Below, one piece after another: positions 44,054 through 52,482 of a stretch of 64,000 bases of DNA. The notes under the pieces are model-generated. The model saw only the letters and a list, made by a program, of their open reading frames with translations. It did no database searches and was not told the DNA's origin. The position numbers were made by a program, and so were the translations under genes. Each line of letters opens with the position of its first letter. Position 1 is the stretch's first letter. The DNA is from Sulfurospirillum sp001602955. Its GTDB lineage: Bacteria; Campylobacterota; Campylobacteria; Campylobacterales; Sulfurospirillaceae. Location of the stretch: the NCBI GenBank assembly GCA_001602955.1, contig LVAC01000006.1, positions 1-64,000 on the forward strand, in the 5' to 3' direction.

Positions 44054-45178
44054 TTAATGTTGGGAACAAGCACTCGGGCTTCCGTTGATACCCATCGTCG
44101 GTTGGATCGCTTCGTTGTTTGCGCCGCCCTCTTCGTTGACTTTCTCGATGCATTCCCATAGTTTTCGAGCAGACGCTTGGTAGCGTTTCGCCGTTTCGCT
44201 CTCGGGATGGAAAAACGTGACCGGTTTTCCGGCATCGCCGCCTTCACGAACGGCAGGCTCGATAGGAATCTCTCCGATAACGATCGTCTCAAATTTTTCT
44301 GCCAACGGCTTGGTCGTACCTTTACCGAAAATATCGTACTCTTTATGTGTCTCGGGACAGATAAAACCGCTCATATTCTCCATAATACCCGCAATCGGAA
44401 TGTGCAATTTTTGGAACATGTCAAGGCTTCTCTCGGTATCGTCGAGTGCGACTTGTTGCGGCGTAGTAACGCAAATACCCGCCGTGACCGGAACGCTTTG
44501 AGCCAAGGTAAGTTGCGCATCGCCGGTTCCCGGAGGCATATCGATAAACAAAACGTCCAAATCGCTCCATAAAATATCGCGTAAGAGCTGCTCAATCGCT
44601 TTCATAATCATCGCTCCGCGCCAAATCAACGACTGACCGCTTTCCATCAAAGAGCCCATACTCATCATCTCTACGCCATACGCAACGATAGGTTTGACTT
44701 TTTGACCGACGATTTCGGGATGTTGATCGACCGCGCCCATCATACGAGGCACGTTTGGACCGTAAATATCGGCATCTAAAAGTCCGACTTTTTTGCCTTG
44801 GCTTGCCATAGCAATCGCCAAGTTTACGGTTGTCGTCGTTTTACCGACACCGCCTTTTCCCGAACTAACCATCACGAAATTTTTAATGTGCGGAGCCATA
44901 TTTTTACCCGATTGCGAATTGCTTTTTTCAACCGGAGGTTTGGGCTGTTTGACGACAACGTCGACACGTGCCGCGCCGAGTGCATCAATTTCTTTTTCAA
45001 TATTGGCTTTTAATTCGTCACCTACTTCTTTACTAGAGGAGACGATATCGACTTCAACATAAACATTATTCTCTGAAACTTCGACGCTTTTGACAAAACC
45101 GAATGTCACGATATCCTTTTCAAATCCGGGATATTTTACGCCACCTAATGCCTTTAATACCACATCTTTATTCAACAT
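44054..45178 (-). CDS. mrp: Mrp/ApbC-type Fe-S carrier P-loop ATPase
   Basis: This 374-residue protein has an N-terminal DUF59/MIP18-like domain (~1-75, VVLKALGGVKYPGFEKDIV). Its P-loop ATPase has the deviant Walker A SSGKGGVGKTTT at residues ~106-116. Mrp/NBP35 proteins hold a [4Fe-4S] cluster between two subunits using a C-terminal CxxC. Here the corresponding stretch reads FICPETHKEY (C274), so the second cysteine is absent. TTAAAT at 45209-45214 (minus strand) may be the -10 box. Confidence 0.9.
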   Translation of the reverse strand: MLNKDVVLKALGGVKYPGFEKDIVTFGFVKSVEVSENNVYVEVDIVSSSKEVGDELKANIEKEIDALGAARVDVVVKQPKPPVEKSNSQSGKNMAPHIKNFVMVSSGKGGVGKTTTTVNLAIAMASQGKKVGLLDADIYGPNVPRMMGAVDQHPEIVGQKVKPIVAYGVEMMSMGSLMESGQSLIWRGAMIMKAIEQLLRDILWSDLDVLFIDMPPGTGDAQLTLAQSVPVTAGICVTTPQQVALDDTERSLDMFQKLHIPIAGIMENMSGFICPETHKEYDIFGKGTTKPLAEKFETIVIGEIPIEPAVREGGDAGKPVTFFHPESETAKRYQASARKLWECIEKVNEEGGANNEAIQPTMGINGSPSACSQH

Positions 45179-45246
45179 TATTCAACCTTTGAGGTAAGTG
45201 ATGATGGAATTTAACACAAAAAAGATAAAAAAAAGCTTTCAAAATG

Positions 45247-45252
45247 TATAAT
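45247..45252 (+). promoter_or_regulatory. -10 box of ispDF
   Basis: Perfect TATAAT, 31 nt before the proposed TTG start. An in-frame ATG (45244) overlaps it and is therefore an unlikely start. Confidence 0.6.
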
Positions 45253-45282
45253 ATCGTAACACTTCAGAAAAAAGGACAAAGT

Positions 45283-46407
45283 TTGCCCGATTTAACGCTT
45301 GTAATGTTGGGAGCGGGAAGTTCCTCACGTTTTAATCGGCGTGTTAAGAAGCAGTGGCTACGCATAGGCGACCTACCTTTATGGCTTTTTGCCGCACAAA
45401 ACCTTCAACAACATCTCCCTTTTGCCCGTACCATCGTCACGACAAGCCCCGATGAGCGTTTTTATGCCGAAAAATTCAGCGACGCTATCTGTTTCGTTGA
45501 AGGAGGAGAGACAAGGCAAGCCTCTTTGAAAAACGCACTCTTACATGTCGATACGCCCTACGTCTTGGTCAGCGACATCGCGCGAGCCTGCATCGATCAA
45601 GCACTTTTGATGCGCCTTTTGGACGCCAAAGAGAGTGCCGATATCGTCGTACCGTACCTCAATGTCGTCGATACGGTCGTATACGAACACCAAACCATCG
45701 AGCGTGAAAAGGTCAAACTGATTCAAACGCCGCAACTCTCAAAAACGGAGGTTTTGCGAAAAGCGTTGGAAACGCCGATTGCTTATACCGACGATAGCAG
45801 TGCGATCAAAGCGATCGGAGGAAGCGTCGCTTACGTCTTGGGCAATGCGAATGCCAAAAAGCTGACATGTCAAGAAGATTTAGCCTCTTTAGCGTGCTTG
45901 ATGGCTCCTTCTTTGGATCACTTTACGGGTTACGGCTTCGACGTCCATGCGTACGAAGAAGGCAAAGCAATGATGCTCGGCGGCGTTGAAGTGCACCCCG
46001 ACATCGGCTTTAAAGCACATTCCGACGGCGATGTGGCAATTCACGCTTTAATCGACGCGCTTTTAGGCGCAGCGGGAGCCGGCGACATCGGCGAACTCTT
46101 TCCCGATAACGATCTACGGTACAAAAATATCGATTCGAAAATACTCTTACGCGAAGTATGCTCCTTTTTAGCCAAAGTCGGTTTTACGATCACTCATTGC
46201 GATCTTACGGTCATGGCGGAATTTCCAAGGCTGAGCGGTTTTAAAGATCCCATACGCTTTTGCCTTGCCGACATTTTAGGCATTGCGCCCGTTCACGTCA
46301 ACGTCAAAGCGACGACAACGGAAAAATTGGGATTCGTGGGCAGAAAAGAAGGTGTTGCGGTCAGTGCAACGGCTACGTTAAAATACTATGATTGGAAGAA
46401 TAGATGA
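45283..46407 (+). CDS. ispDF: bifunctional IspD/IspF (isoprenoid MEP pathway)
   Basis: About 374 residues. The start TTG at 45283 is proposed because AAAGGA lies six bases upstream and because the earlier ATG sits in the promoter. The IspD part (~1-215) has LVMLGAGSSSRF and makes CDP-ME from MEP and CTP. The IspF part (~220-374) has GYGFDVHAYEEG with the metal-binding D/H pair, HSDGDVAIHALIDALLGA and KATTTEKLGFVGRKEG. Fusion of the two is characteristic of Campylobacterota and some alphaproteobacteria. The 3' end overlaps the following regulator gene by 4 nt. Confidence 0.94.
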   Translation: MPDLTLVMLGAGSSSRFNRRVKKQWLRIGDLPLWLFAAQNLQQHLPFARTIVTTSPDERFYAEKFSDAICFVEGGETRQASLKNALLHVDTPYVLVSDIARACIDQALLMRLLDAKESADIVVPYLNVVDTVVYEHQTIEREKVKLIQTPQLSKTEVLRKALETPIAYTDDSSAIKAIGGSVAYVLGNANAKKLTCQEDLASLACLMAPSLDHFTGYGFDVHAYEEGKAMMLGGVEVHPDIGFKAHSDGDVAIHALIDALLGAAGAGDIGELFPDNDLRYKNIDSKILLREVCSFLAKVGFTITHCDLTVMAEFPRLSGFKDPIRFCLADILGIAPVHVNVKATTTEKLGFVGRKEGVAVSATATLKYYDWKNR

Positions 46408-47291
46408 AGATTTTAATCGTTGAAAATGAGATTTACCTCGCTCAAAGTATCGCCTCTAAGTTAATGGAAATCGGGCATATCTGTGAAATCGCTACCAGCA
46501 TTAAAGACGCGCTCAAAGATGAAAAGTACGACGCAATTTTACTCTCTACGAATATTTCGGGACAAAATTTTTACCCCGTCATCGAAAAGCACCGTGCATC
46601 TATTATTATTTTAATGATCTCCTACATCAGCAACGACACCGTTACCAACCCGATCAAAGCCGGTGCATGCGACTATATCCAAAAACCTTTTATGATCGAA
46701 GAGTTGATTCGCAAACTTCAACATCTCAACCAATTTAAAAGCCTCAAAAAAGAGAACGAGACCTACAAGGAGTATGTTAAGAACCTCTTTAGTAGCGCGC
46801 ATTTAGAGCCTTTGGATAAAAAAACGAAATTTCCGATCTTGATTAAAACAAACTTTCAAAAACATGCCGACGCCCTTGTTTTTAACTATGCCAATTCTCA
46901 AAACGAAACGTTTAGTTTCATTTCGTTGATGCATCCTAACGCCTTTGAAAAGATGACCCGTGCCGATAGTGAGGAGTTACTCTACATCGTCGATCTTCAA
47001 AACCTCAAAAAGAGCGAAAAACTCAAAATCTACGCTATGATCGAAGGCAAACGTGCTATTATATGCAGTACCGACCCGAACGAAGAGAGCGACTTGAATA
47101 CGATCGAAATCACCAGCGACAGTAAAATCTTGGATCAAGGCGATATTTTATGTATCGACGATTACGTGAAATACGTAATTTGTAATTTTCAACATAAATT
47201 CCCCGATACCGAGCTCTCGAAAAAATTAGGCATATCACGTAAAAGTTTATGGGAAAAAAGGAAGAAGTATGGAATCAACAAGAAAAAATAA
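46404..47291 (+). CDS. atypical response regulator (HP1021/CemR-like)
   Basis: The 295-residue protein has an N-terminal receiver-like domain in which the phospho-acceptor position is S48 (AILLSTNIS), although K94 (YIQKPF) is kept. It cannot be phosphorylated in the usual way. The C-terminus ends in a Fis-like helix-turn-helix (ELSKKLGISRKSLWEKRKKYG). Length, position after ispDF and the missing Asp fit Helicobacter HP1021 and Campylobacter Cj1608 (CemR), redox-linked orphan regulators of metabolism and replication. Several cysteines (for example C27 and C89) could serve redox sensing. It overlaps the next gene by 23 nt. Confidence 0.85.
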   Translation: MKILIVENEIYLAQSIASKLMEIGHICEIATSIKDALKDEKYDAILLSTNISGQNFYPVIEKHRASIIILMISYISNDTVTNPIKAGACDYIQKPFMIEELIRKLQHLNQFKSLKKENETYKEYVKNLFSSAHLEPLDKKTKFPILIKTNFQKHADALVFNYANSQNETFSFISLMHPNAFEKMTRADSEELLYIVDLQNLKKSEKLKIYAMIEGKRAIICSTDPNEESDLNTIEITSDSKILDQGDILCIDDYVKYVICNFQHKFPDTELSKKLGISRKSLWEKRKKYGINKKK

Positions 47292-48462
47292 TCGGCAACT
47301 CTTCTTAGACAAAGAGTTTATCGCCACCCTAGCCCTCGCTAAAGAAGGCATCTTGCATCCCGTAGACAAGCTAATGAACAAAGCCGAATACGAAGAGGTC
47401 GCTCAAAGCGGCTATTACAAAGGAAAACCCTTCCCGTTTCCGTTTATCATCGCACCCGCCGGAGAAAAAAACCGAGAAATTCTCACCACCGCGTACAAAG
47501 GCGAACCGCTTGATTTTATCGTCGACGGCAAAATCAAAGGAACGATCATCGTCGATGAAGTCTTTGAAGTCGATAAAAAACGACGCATCGAACAAATTTT
47601 CGGAACGTACGACGTTTCCAATCCCGAAACGCTAACCTTTTTAAAACGTCTTGGGGACGTTGCCGTTTGCGGAGAATACGAACTCGTTTTCGACGATATT
47701 AAAAACGTTAAAGCCAAAATTGCCGATGCCAAAGAACAACTCGGCGCCAAAAACGTCTCGGCGATCATGATCAACGCCAATCCTTTTCACAGAGCGCATG
47801 AACGCGTGATGCGTATTACGTTGGAAAAATGCGATATGCTCGTGATTTTTCTGCTCAAACCTTACAAACAAGACATTCTCTCCTACGATTTACGCTTTAA
47901 AGCGTTGCAGTATTTTGTCGACAACTATTTGCCGAAAAATCGCGTCGTAATCGTCCCGTTTGAGAATACCTACCTTTTTTCAAGCTATAAAAATGCCGTC
48001 TTAGATGCTATTTGCGCTTCGAATTTCGGGTGTAACAAACTCATCTTAGGGCAAAATCACAGCGGTATCGGCGCGTACTACGACAAAAACGAAATGCGAT
48101 CTATTTTAAACCACTACAAAGATTTAGAGATCGACGTCGAGATTATTACCGAATTTGTTTACTGTAACGAATGCAAAACGTTGGTGAGCACCAATACGTG
48201 TCCTCACGGCGCGCATCACCACATCAAATACCATGCCGAATCGCTTTTAGAGATTCTTAAAGCCGGTATGCTACCTCCCGCGATTTTTATGCGCAAAGAT
48301 ATTTCGGCACTGATTTTAAGCGAGCTCTTTAAAAAACGTTTCGAAAATATCGGTAAAATTTACGATGCGATTTTCCCGAACAGCGGCTTGTTGGAAAACC
48401 ATGACGAACGCGAATTTTACCTTGAGCTGATGCGCTTGCACCAAACTACTTCACTGACTTAG
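47269..48462 (+). CDS. ATP-sulfurylase-like nucleotidyltransferase
   Basis: The 397-residue protein has a PUA-like N-terminal domain and an ATP-sulfurylase fold. Motif 1 reads NANPFHRAHERV (about residues 168-179) where sulfate adenylyltransferases have QTRNPxHRAHE, so the sulfate-contacting arginine is missing. GQNHSGIGAYY stands for GRDHAGVG. A CxxC pair and His cluster (YCNECK, CPHGAHHH) near residue 305 match the zinc-binding insertion of some ATP sulfurylases. The Campylobacter gene in this position is annotated as sulfate adenylyltransferase; activity on sulfate is doubtful here. Confidence 0.75.
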   Translation: MESTRKNNRQLFLDKEFIATLALAKEGILHPVDKLMNKAEYEEVAQSGYYKGKPFPFPFIIAPAGEKNREILTTAYKGEPLDFIVDGKIKGTIIVDEVFEVDKKRRIEQIFGTYDVSNPETLTFLKRLGDVAVCGEYELVFDDIKNVKAKIADAKEQLGAKNVSAIMINANPFHRAHERVMRITLEKCDMLVIFLLKPYKQDILSYDLRFKALQYFVDNYLPKNRVVIVPFENTYLFSSYKNAVLDAICASNFGCNKLILGQNHSGIGAYYDKNEMRSILNHYKDLEIDVEIITEFVYCNECKTLVSTNTCPHGAHHHIKYHAESLLEILKAGMLPPAIFMRKDISALILSELFKKRFENIGKIYDAIFPNSGLLENHDEREFYLELMRLHQTTSLT

Positions 48463-48469
48463 GATTTTC

Positions 48470-48925
48470 ATGCCCAATAGCTTTTTAACCTTTTTTTACA
48501 GCGGACTCTCCCCTAAAGCACCCGGAACGGCGGGGAGCTTGCTTGCCACCGTTTTAGGTGTCGTCCTGATACGCTATATTTCGATGGAAACACTGGTATT
48601 GCTAACGATTTTAGTGACGATGATTGCTTTTAAACAGATTAACGCGTACGAAGAACAAAGCGGCAATCACGACGATTCGCGCATCGTGATCGATGAAGCG
48701 GTCGGCGTGTGGATCGCATTGATCCTCAGTTCGCAAACCCTGCTTCAAATCGTTTTGAGTTTTCTCTTTTTTAGGCTTTACGACATTTGGAAACCCTCGT
48801 TAATCGGACGCATCGATCGCAACGTTAAAGGCGCGCTCGGCGTGATAGGAGACGACATGTTAGCGGGCGTACTTGCGGGTATCAGCAGTGCCGCACTCTA
48901 CCAACTTGTAACGCCTTTAATCTAA
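48470..48925 (+). CDS. pgpA: phosphatidylglycerophosphatase A
   Basis: The 151-residue membrane protein has SGLSPKAPGTAGS at the N-terminus, DDSRIVIDEAVGVWIA, RLYDIWKP and GVIGDDMLAG. The conserved acidic residues and the KAPGT motif are typical of PgpA, which dephosphorylates phosphatidylglycerol phosphate. It starts 7 nt after the ATP-sulfurylase-like gene. Confidence 0.92.
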   Translation: MPNSFLTFFYSGLSPKAPGTAGSLLATVLGVVLIRYISMETLVLLTILVTMIAFKQINAYEEQSGNHDDSRIVIDEAVGVWIALILSSQTLLQIVLSFLFFRLYDIWKPSLIGRIDRNVKGALGVIGDDMLAGVLAGISSAALYQLVTPLI

Positions 48926-48969
48926 AAAATTACTTTTCCCCCGTAGCAGAGCCGTAAGGAAGGTACGAT

Positions 48970-48975
48970 TATACT
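48970..48975 (+). promoter_or_regulatory. -10 box of the yceI-like gene
   Basis: TATACT 34 nt before the ATG; GAAAGGA is the ribosome site. Confidence 0.5.
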
Positions 48976-49009
48976 ATAGACGTCATTACTTTACTCGAAA
49001 GGATCGTCT

Positions 49010-49576
49010 ATGAGGCATATCGTACTTTTTTTAAGTGCTACGGCACTTTTCTTCTCATTTGCACATGCAAAAGAATTCGTCATCGACAATACGCACTCCA
49101 ATATCGGATTTAGCATCAAGCATATGATGATATCCAACGTCAAAGGTTCGTTCGAAAATTACTCCGCCGATATCGACTACGACGTCGATAAGAAGGTCTT
49201 TACCAAACTCAACGCCAAAATCAACGCCTCTTCGATCGATACGGGCATTACCAAACGCGACGATCACTTGCGAAGTGCTGATTTTTTCAACGTCGACCAG
49301 TTTAAAACGATCGATTTTACGATGAGCGGCTATAAAGACGGAAAAGTCTACGGCAAGCTTTCGATGCACGGCGTTACTAAAGAAGTCGTCTTAAATGCCA
49401 CCGTTCACGGAGTCGTTAAAGATTTTCAAGGACATCAACGCATCGGTTTTAGTTTGGAAGGGCAAATCAATCGCAAGGATTTTGGATTGAATTGGAATAA
49501 ACTCTTAGAAGGCGGCGGCTTAACGGTCGACGAGATCGTCAAAATCGCGATAGAAGTCGAAGCGATCGAGTTATAA
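49010..49576 (+). CDS. periplasmic YceI-family protein
   Basis: The 188-residue product has a signal peptide ending in AHA-KEF. The mature part begins with DNTHSNIGFSIKHMMISNVKG, the YceI lipocalin-like fold that binds polyisoprenoids in characterised members. DDHLRSADFFNVDQFKTI and LSMHGVTKEV are further family motifs. The gene has its own promoter. Its end overlaps the convergent yigZ gene by 6 nt. Confidence 0.92.
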   Translation: MRHIVLFLSATALFFSFAHAKEFVIDNTHSNIGFSIKHMMISNVKGSFENYSADIDYDVDKKVFTKLNAKINASSIDTGITKRDDHLRSADFFNVDQFKTIDFTMSGYKDGKVYGKLSMHGVTKEVVLNATVHGVVKDFQGHQRIGFSLEGQINRKDFGLNWNKLLEGGGLTVDEIVKIAIEVEAIEL

Positions 49577-50155
49577 AAGTTTAAATCCTTCCGATTCAAA
49601 CACGCCGGCGAAGCGTACAAAAGCCTCTTTTTGAGCTTCGCTGAGCGTCATCTTCCAATAAGCTCCTTGCGTATCGAACGTGCGTTGAAACAGAAGCGTT
49701 TGCGTGCTACAATAATGTTCAAAACGTGCTAGAAGCGCAAAAGGCGTAAAAAATTCTACCGCGGTTTGAAACTCGAACGTCACAAGCGTCGAAGCACTGA
49801 TCGCCTCTTTAGCGGCATTGCCGTACGCACGTACCAAACCGCCCGTTCCCAGTTTGATACCTCCGAAATAACGAACGATCAAAATGCCCGCATTGACGAT
49901 TTCAAAACCTCGCATCACGCTTAAAATCGGAGGTCCAGAGGTTCCTTTCGGTTCGCCGTCGTCACTGTTATTTTCAACGATTTGACGGTATTCGTTAAAA
50001 ACCCTTTTAGCCCAAACGATATGCGCGGCTTTGGGATGTTCGTTTTTTAATCTGACATGTAAAGCCTCAAACGCTTCTATCGGGCACAAAAACGCGATAA
50101 ACGTCGACTTTTTTTCTTCCGACGAAGCATGGTAAACGGCTTGCACCGTCTGCAT
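49571..50155 (-). CDS. yigZ: YigZ/IMPACT family protein
   Basis: The product is about 194 residues from MQTVQAVYHASSEEKKSTF. A longer in-frame ORF to 50326 would lie inside modD. The chosen ATG overlaps the modD stop by one base (TGATG). Motifs are DDGEPKGTSGPPIL and RYFGGIKLGTGGLVRAYGNAA, typical of the UPF0029 N-terminal domain. The function in bacteria is not settled. It is probably the last gene of the mod operon. Confidence 0.88.
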   Translation of the reverse strand: MQTVQAVYHASSEEKKSTFIAFLCPIEAFEALHVRLKNEHPKAAHIVWAKRVFNEYRQIVENNSDDGEPKGTSGPPILSVMRGFEIVNAGILIVRYFGGIKLGTGGLVRAYGNAAKEAISASTLVTFEFQTAVEFFTPFALLARFEHYCSTQTLLFQRTFDTQGAYWKMTLSEAQKEAFVRFAGVFESEGFKLL

Positions 50156-50976
50156 CAGCACTTCTCGATAATCACGCGTATATCGGCGGGTTTGGCATGA
50201 TAGGGCGAAGACGTCACGATACAATCGGCTCCCGCTTGAGCGTATTCGCCGATATTTTTCTCGTTCACGCCGCCCGTTGCGGAAAAAAAGACGGAAGGAA
50301 CTTCGCGGCGTACCGACGCGACGCATGCGCTAAACTCTTCGGGCGTCATTTTTTCACACTGCAAAATATCCGCGCCTAAACGCGCAAAATAGAGTGCTTC
50401 ATCTGCATTTTCAACCTCGACGACGATTTTCTTTTCCAAAAATTGTTGTTTCATTTTGCGAAATTGTGCTTCAAACGACGCCTTGTCGTCGAAAAAAACG
50501 CGATGCTGTTTAAAAACCAAAATAGAGTCGTACAATCCCAAACGATGATGTGCTCCGCCGCCGGCGTATACGGCTTGAAGGGCTAATTCTTTAGTACGGG
50601 GAAAAATTTTACGCGTGGTTAACAGTTCGATATGCGGATTGTAAAGGCGTGCTTGCGTAAGCATCTCCGATGTTTTCGTCGCAATCCCGCACAAATATTC
50701 TAAAATATTTTGACACACTTTCCAAACCTGATGAACCTGTGCCGCACTTCCGTAAGCTTCTAAAATAAGTGTATTTGCTTCCACAAAATCGCCGCTTTTA
50801 CAAAAGCGTTTGACGCTCAGATGCATCTCTTTGCACATCGTCTCGACGATTTCCGCACCGCATAAAACGACCGGACGTTTCGGTGCAAAGGTAATTTTTG
50901 CATCCAAATGTCCGATGCCTAGACCTACGGTCGTTACATCCATCAAGCCGATATCTTCTCGAATCATATCCATCAT
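50155..50976 (-). CDS. modD: ModD (nicotinate-nucleotide pyrophosphorylase-like)
   Basis: This 273-residue protein has the quinolinate phosphoribosyltransferase fold: DVTTVGLGIGHLDAKITF, TRKIFPRTKELALQAVYAGGGAHHRLGLYDSILV and SATGGVNEKNIGEYAQAGADCIVT. The AGGGAHHRLGLYD variant and the position in a mod operon point to ModD rather than NadC. ModD is a conserved but poorly understood member of molybdate operons. The 110-nt gap to modB2 contains no clear promoter. Confidence 0.85.
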   Translation of the reverse strand: MMDMIREDIGLMDVTTVGLGIGHLDAKITFAPKRPVVLCGAEIVETMCKEMHLSVKRFCKSGDFVEANTLILEAYGSAAQVHQVWKVCQNILEYLCGIATKTSEMLTQARLYNPHIELLTTRKIFPRTKELALQAVYAGGGAHHRLGLYDSILVFKQHRVFFDDKASFEAQFRKMKQQFLEKKIVVEVENADEALYFARLGADILQCEKMTPEEFSACVASVRREVPSVFFSATGGVNEKNIGEYAQAGADCIVTSSPYHAKPADIRVIIEKC

Positions 50977-51087
50977 AACGTATAACCTTTGTCTATTAAA
51001 ATCATTTTTTTATTTTAACGAAAGTTTCTATTGCCTAACTTTAATCCATTGCTTCCGTTACTTGTAAAAAAACTTTGTTCCGATGGG

Positions 51088-51765
51088 TTAAAGCACTTTA
51101 TCGCGGCGTTCTAAAAAATGCAATGCCGCAAATACCGCTAAAGAGACGACGATCAAAATCGTACACAAACTTAAAGCAAGCGGATAATCTCCGTCGAAAA
51201 CGGCATTGTAGATGGCGAGCGAGATCGTATCGGTTTTACCGACGATATTACCTCCCAACATGAGTGTAATGCCGACTTCGCCTAAAGCGCGGGCAAGAGC
51301 GATCAACAGTGCGGCGATCAGGCTTTTACGAATAGAGGGTAAGACGATAAAACATAAAGTGTAAAGCGGCGATTTTCCGCTCATGTATGCGGCTTCTTTG
51401 ATCGCTTTGGGGAAAAGTTCTATCGCCGATTGTAGCGGTTTGACCATCAAAGGAAGTGCTGCAACAAATCCCGCTAACACGAGCCCTTTAAAATCAAAAA
51501 TAAAACGAATGCCTATTTGGTTCAAATACGTGCCGATCCAGCCGTATTTTCCCAGTAAAAGCAAAAGCAAAAAACCGATTGCGATCGGAGGGAAAATCAA
51601 GGGTAAGGTCACGAGCGTTTCTAAGAACCATTTGTATTTGAGTTCTTCTTTCGAGAGCAAATACGCCAAAGGAATGCCTAAAACCACTAAAAGCAGTCCG
51701 ACACATCCCAATGTTTTGAGGCTTAGCACCAAAGGGTGCCAAACCTGCATCCACTCAAAGTCCAT
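51088..51765 (-). CDS. modB: second molybdate-type ABC permease
   Basis: The 225-residue protein has about six membrane helices and the ModB/CysTW-type cytoplasmic EAA loop (KAIKEAAYMSGKSPLYTLCFIVLPSIRKSLI). GEVGITLMLGGNIVGKTDTISLAIYNAV is typical of ModB. It overlaps the preceding SBP gene by 11 nt and is the second permease of the operon. No second ATPase is present, so it may share ModC. Confidence 0.85.
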   Translation of the reverse strand: MDFEWMQVWHPLVLSLKTLGCVGLLLVVLGIPLAYLLSKEELKYKWFLETLVTLPLIFPPIAIGFLLLLLLGKYGWIGTYLNQIGIRFIFDFKGLVLAGFVAALPLMVKPLQSAIELFPKAIKEAAYMSGKSPLYTLCFIVLPSIRKSLIAALLIALARALGEVGITLMLGGNIVGKTDTISLAIYNAVFDGDYPLALSLCTILIVVSLAVFAALHFLERRDKVL

Positions 51766-52471
51766 ATTTTTCGAATACGGCTTTGGCTTCGGGTGTTTTC
51801 AAAAAGGCTTTAAACTGACGACATGTAGCATCGTTTTCGCATGCTTTTAAACTACCGGCGACGATCTCGATTTTACCGTAGTAGTGTTCCGGAATTTTGA
51901 CGTAACCGCCGATTTTATCAAAACTATCCAGCGCGGCCGTTAGGTTCATAATACCCGCATCCACTTCGTGCGAACCGACATACGCACTCACTTGAGGAAC
52001 GGTTGCGACGACGATGAGTTTGTCTTTGACTTTGTCCGTCAATTTTGCATTCTCTAAAAACTCGATACCCGCATCGCCGTAAATCGCTTTTTTCGCTTCG
52101 GGCATTCCTACGCTCTTAATCGAAGCATCGGCAATGTCCTCTGCTTTTTCAAGATGCACTCCCTTAGCGTATGCGATGACCGCTTTGCCTTCTCCGATCG
52201 TTTGATACTCGACGAACGCTAACTCTTTTTGCTTTTCCAAAAACTTTTTATCGGCAATCACGACGGCAATATCCATCTGTTTGGCTTGGGCAAAAATTTG
52301 CGCCATATTGCCGTAAATCGCTTCGACTTTCGGATATTTCGCTTCGTAGAGTTTGAGGACTTCTTGGACGGGTTTTTTATACCCTGCACCCGCGGCGATT
52401 TTTAGCGCATCGGCATACGAACAAACCGACAATAATGCGCTTGCGAGCAAGCCAACGTACCATCTCTTCAT
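51755..52471 (-). CDS. second, divergent ModA-like substrate-binding protein
   Basis: The 238-residue product has a signal peptide ending near CSYA-DAL. The mature start LKIAAGAGYKKPVQEVLKLY has the ModA frame, but the usual GASG anion-binding stretch is replaced by YGNMAQIFAQAKQ. The C-terminal half (VPQVSAYVGSHEVDAGIMNL) fits ModA-type proteins. Another oxyanion, such as tungstate, is possible but not shown. A C-terminal cysteine pair (ACENDATC) may form a disulfide in the periplasm. Confidence 0.75.
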   Translation of the reverse strand: MKRWYVGLLASALLSVCSYADALKIAAGAGYKKPVQEVLKLYEAKYPKVEAIYGNMAQIFAQAKQMDIAVVIADKKFLEKQKELAFVEYQTIGEGKAVIAYAKGVHLEKAEDIADASIKSVGMPEAKKAIYGDAGIEFLENAKLTDKVKDKLIVVATVPQVSAYVGSHEVDAGIMNLTAALDSFDKIGGYVKIPEHYYGKIEIVAGSLKACENDATCRQFKAFLKTPEAKAVFEKYGL

Positions 52472-52482
52472 CTTAGAGCTCC

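Noticed and set aside
45244..45282. ATG 45244 as start of IspDF
   Set aside because: It overlaps a perfect TATAAT; TTG 45283 has AAAGGA at the right distance and matches the family start.
50156..50326. 57-residue N-terminal extension of YigZ
   Set aside because: It lies inside modD in another frame; ATG 50155 gives the usual N-terminus and a TGATG overlap.
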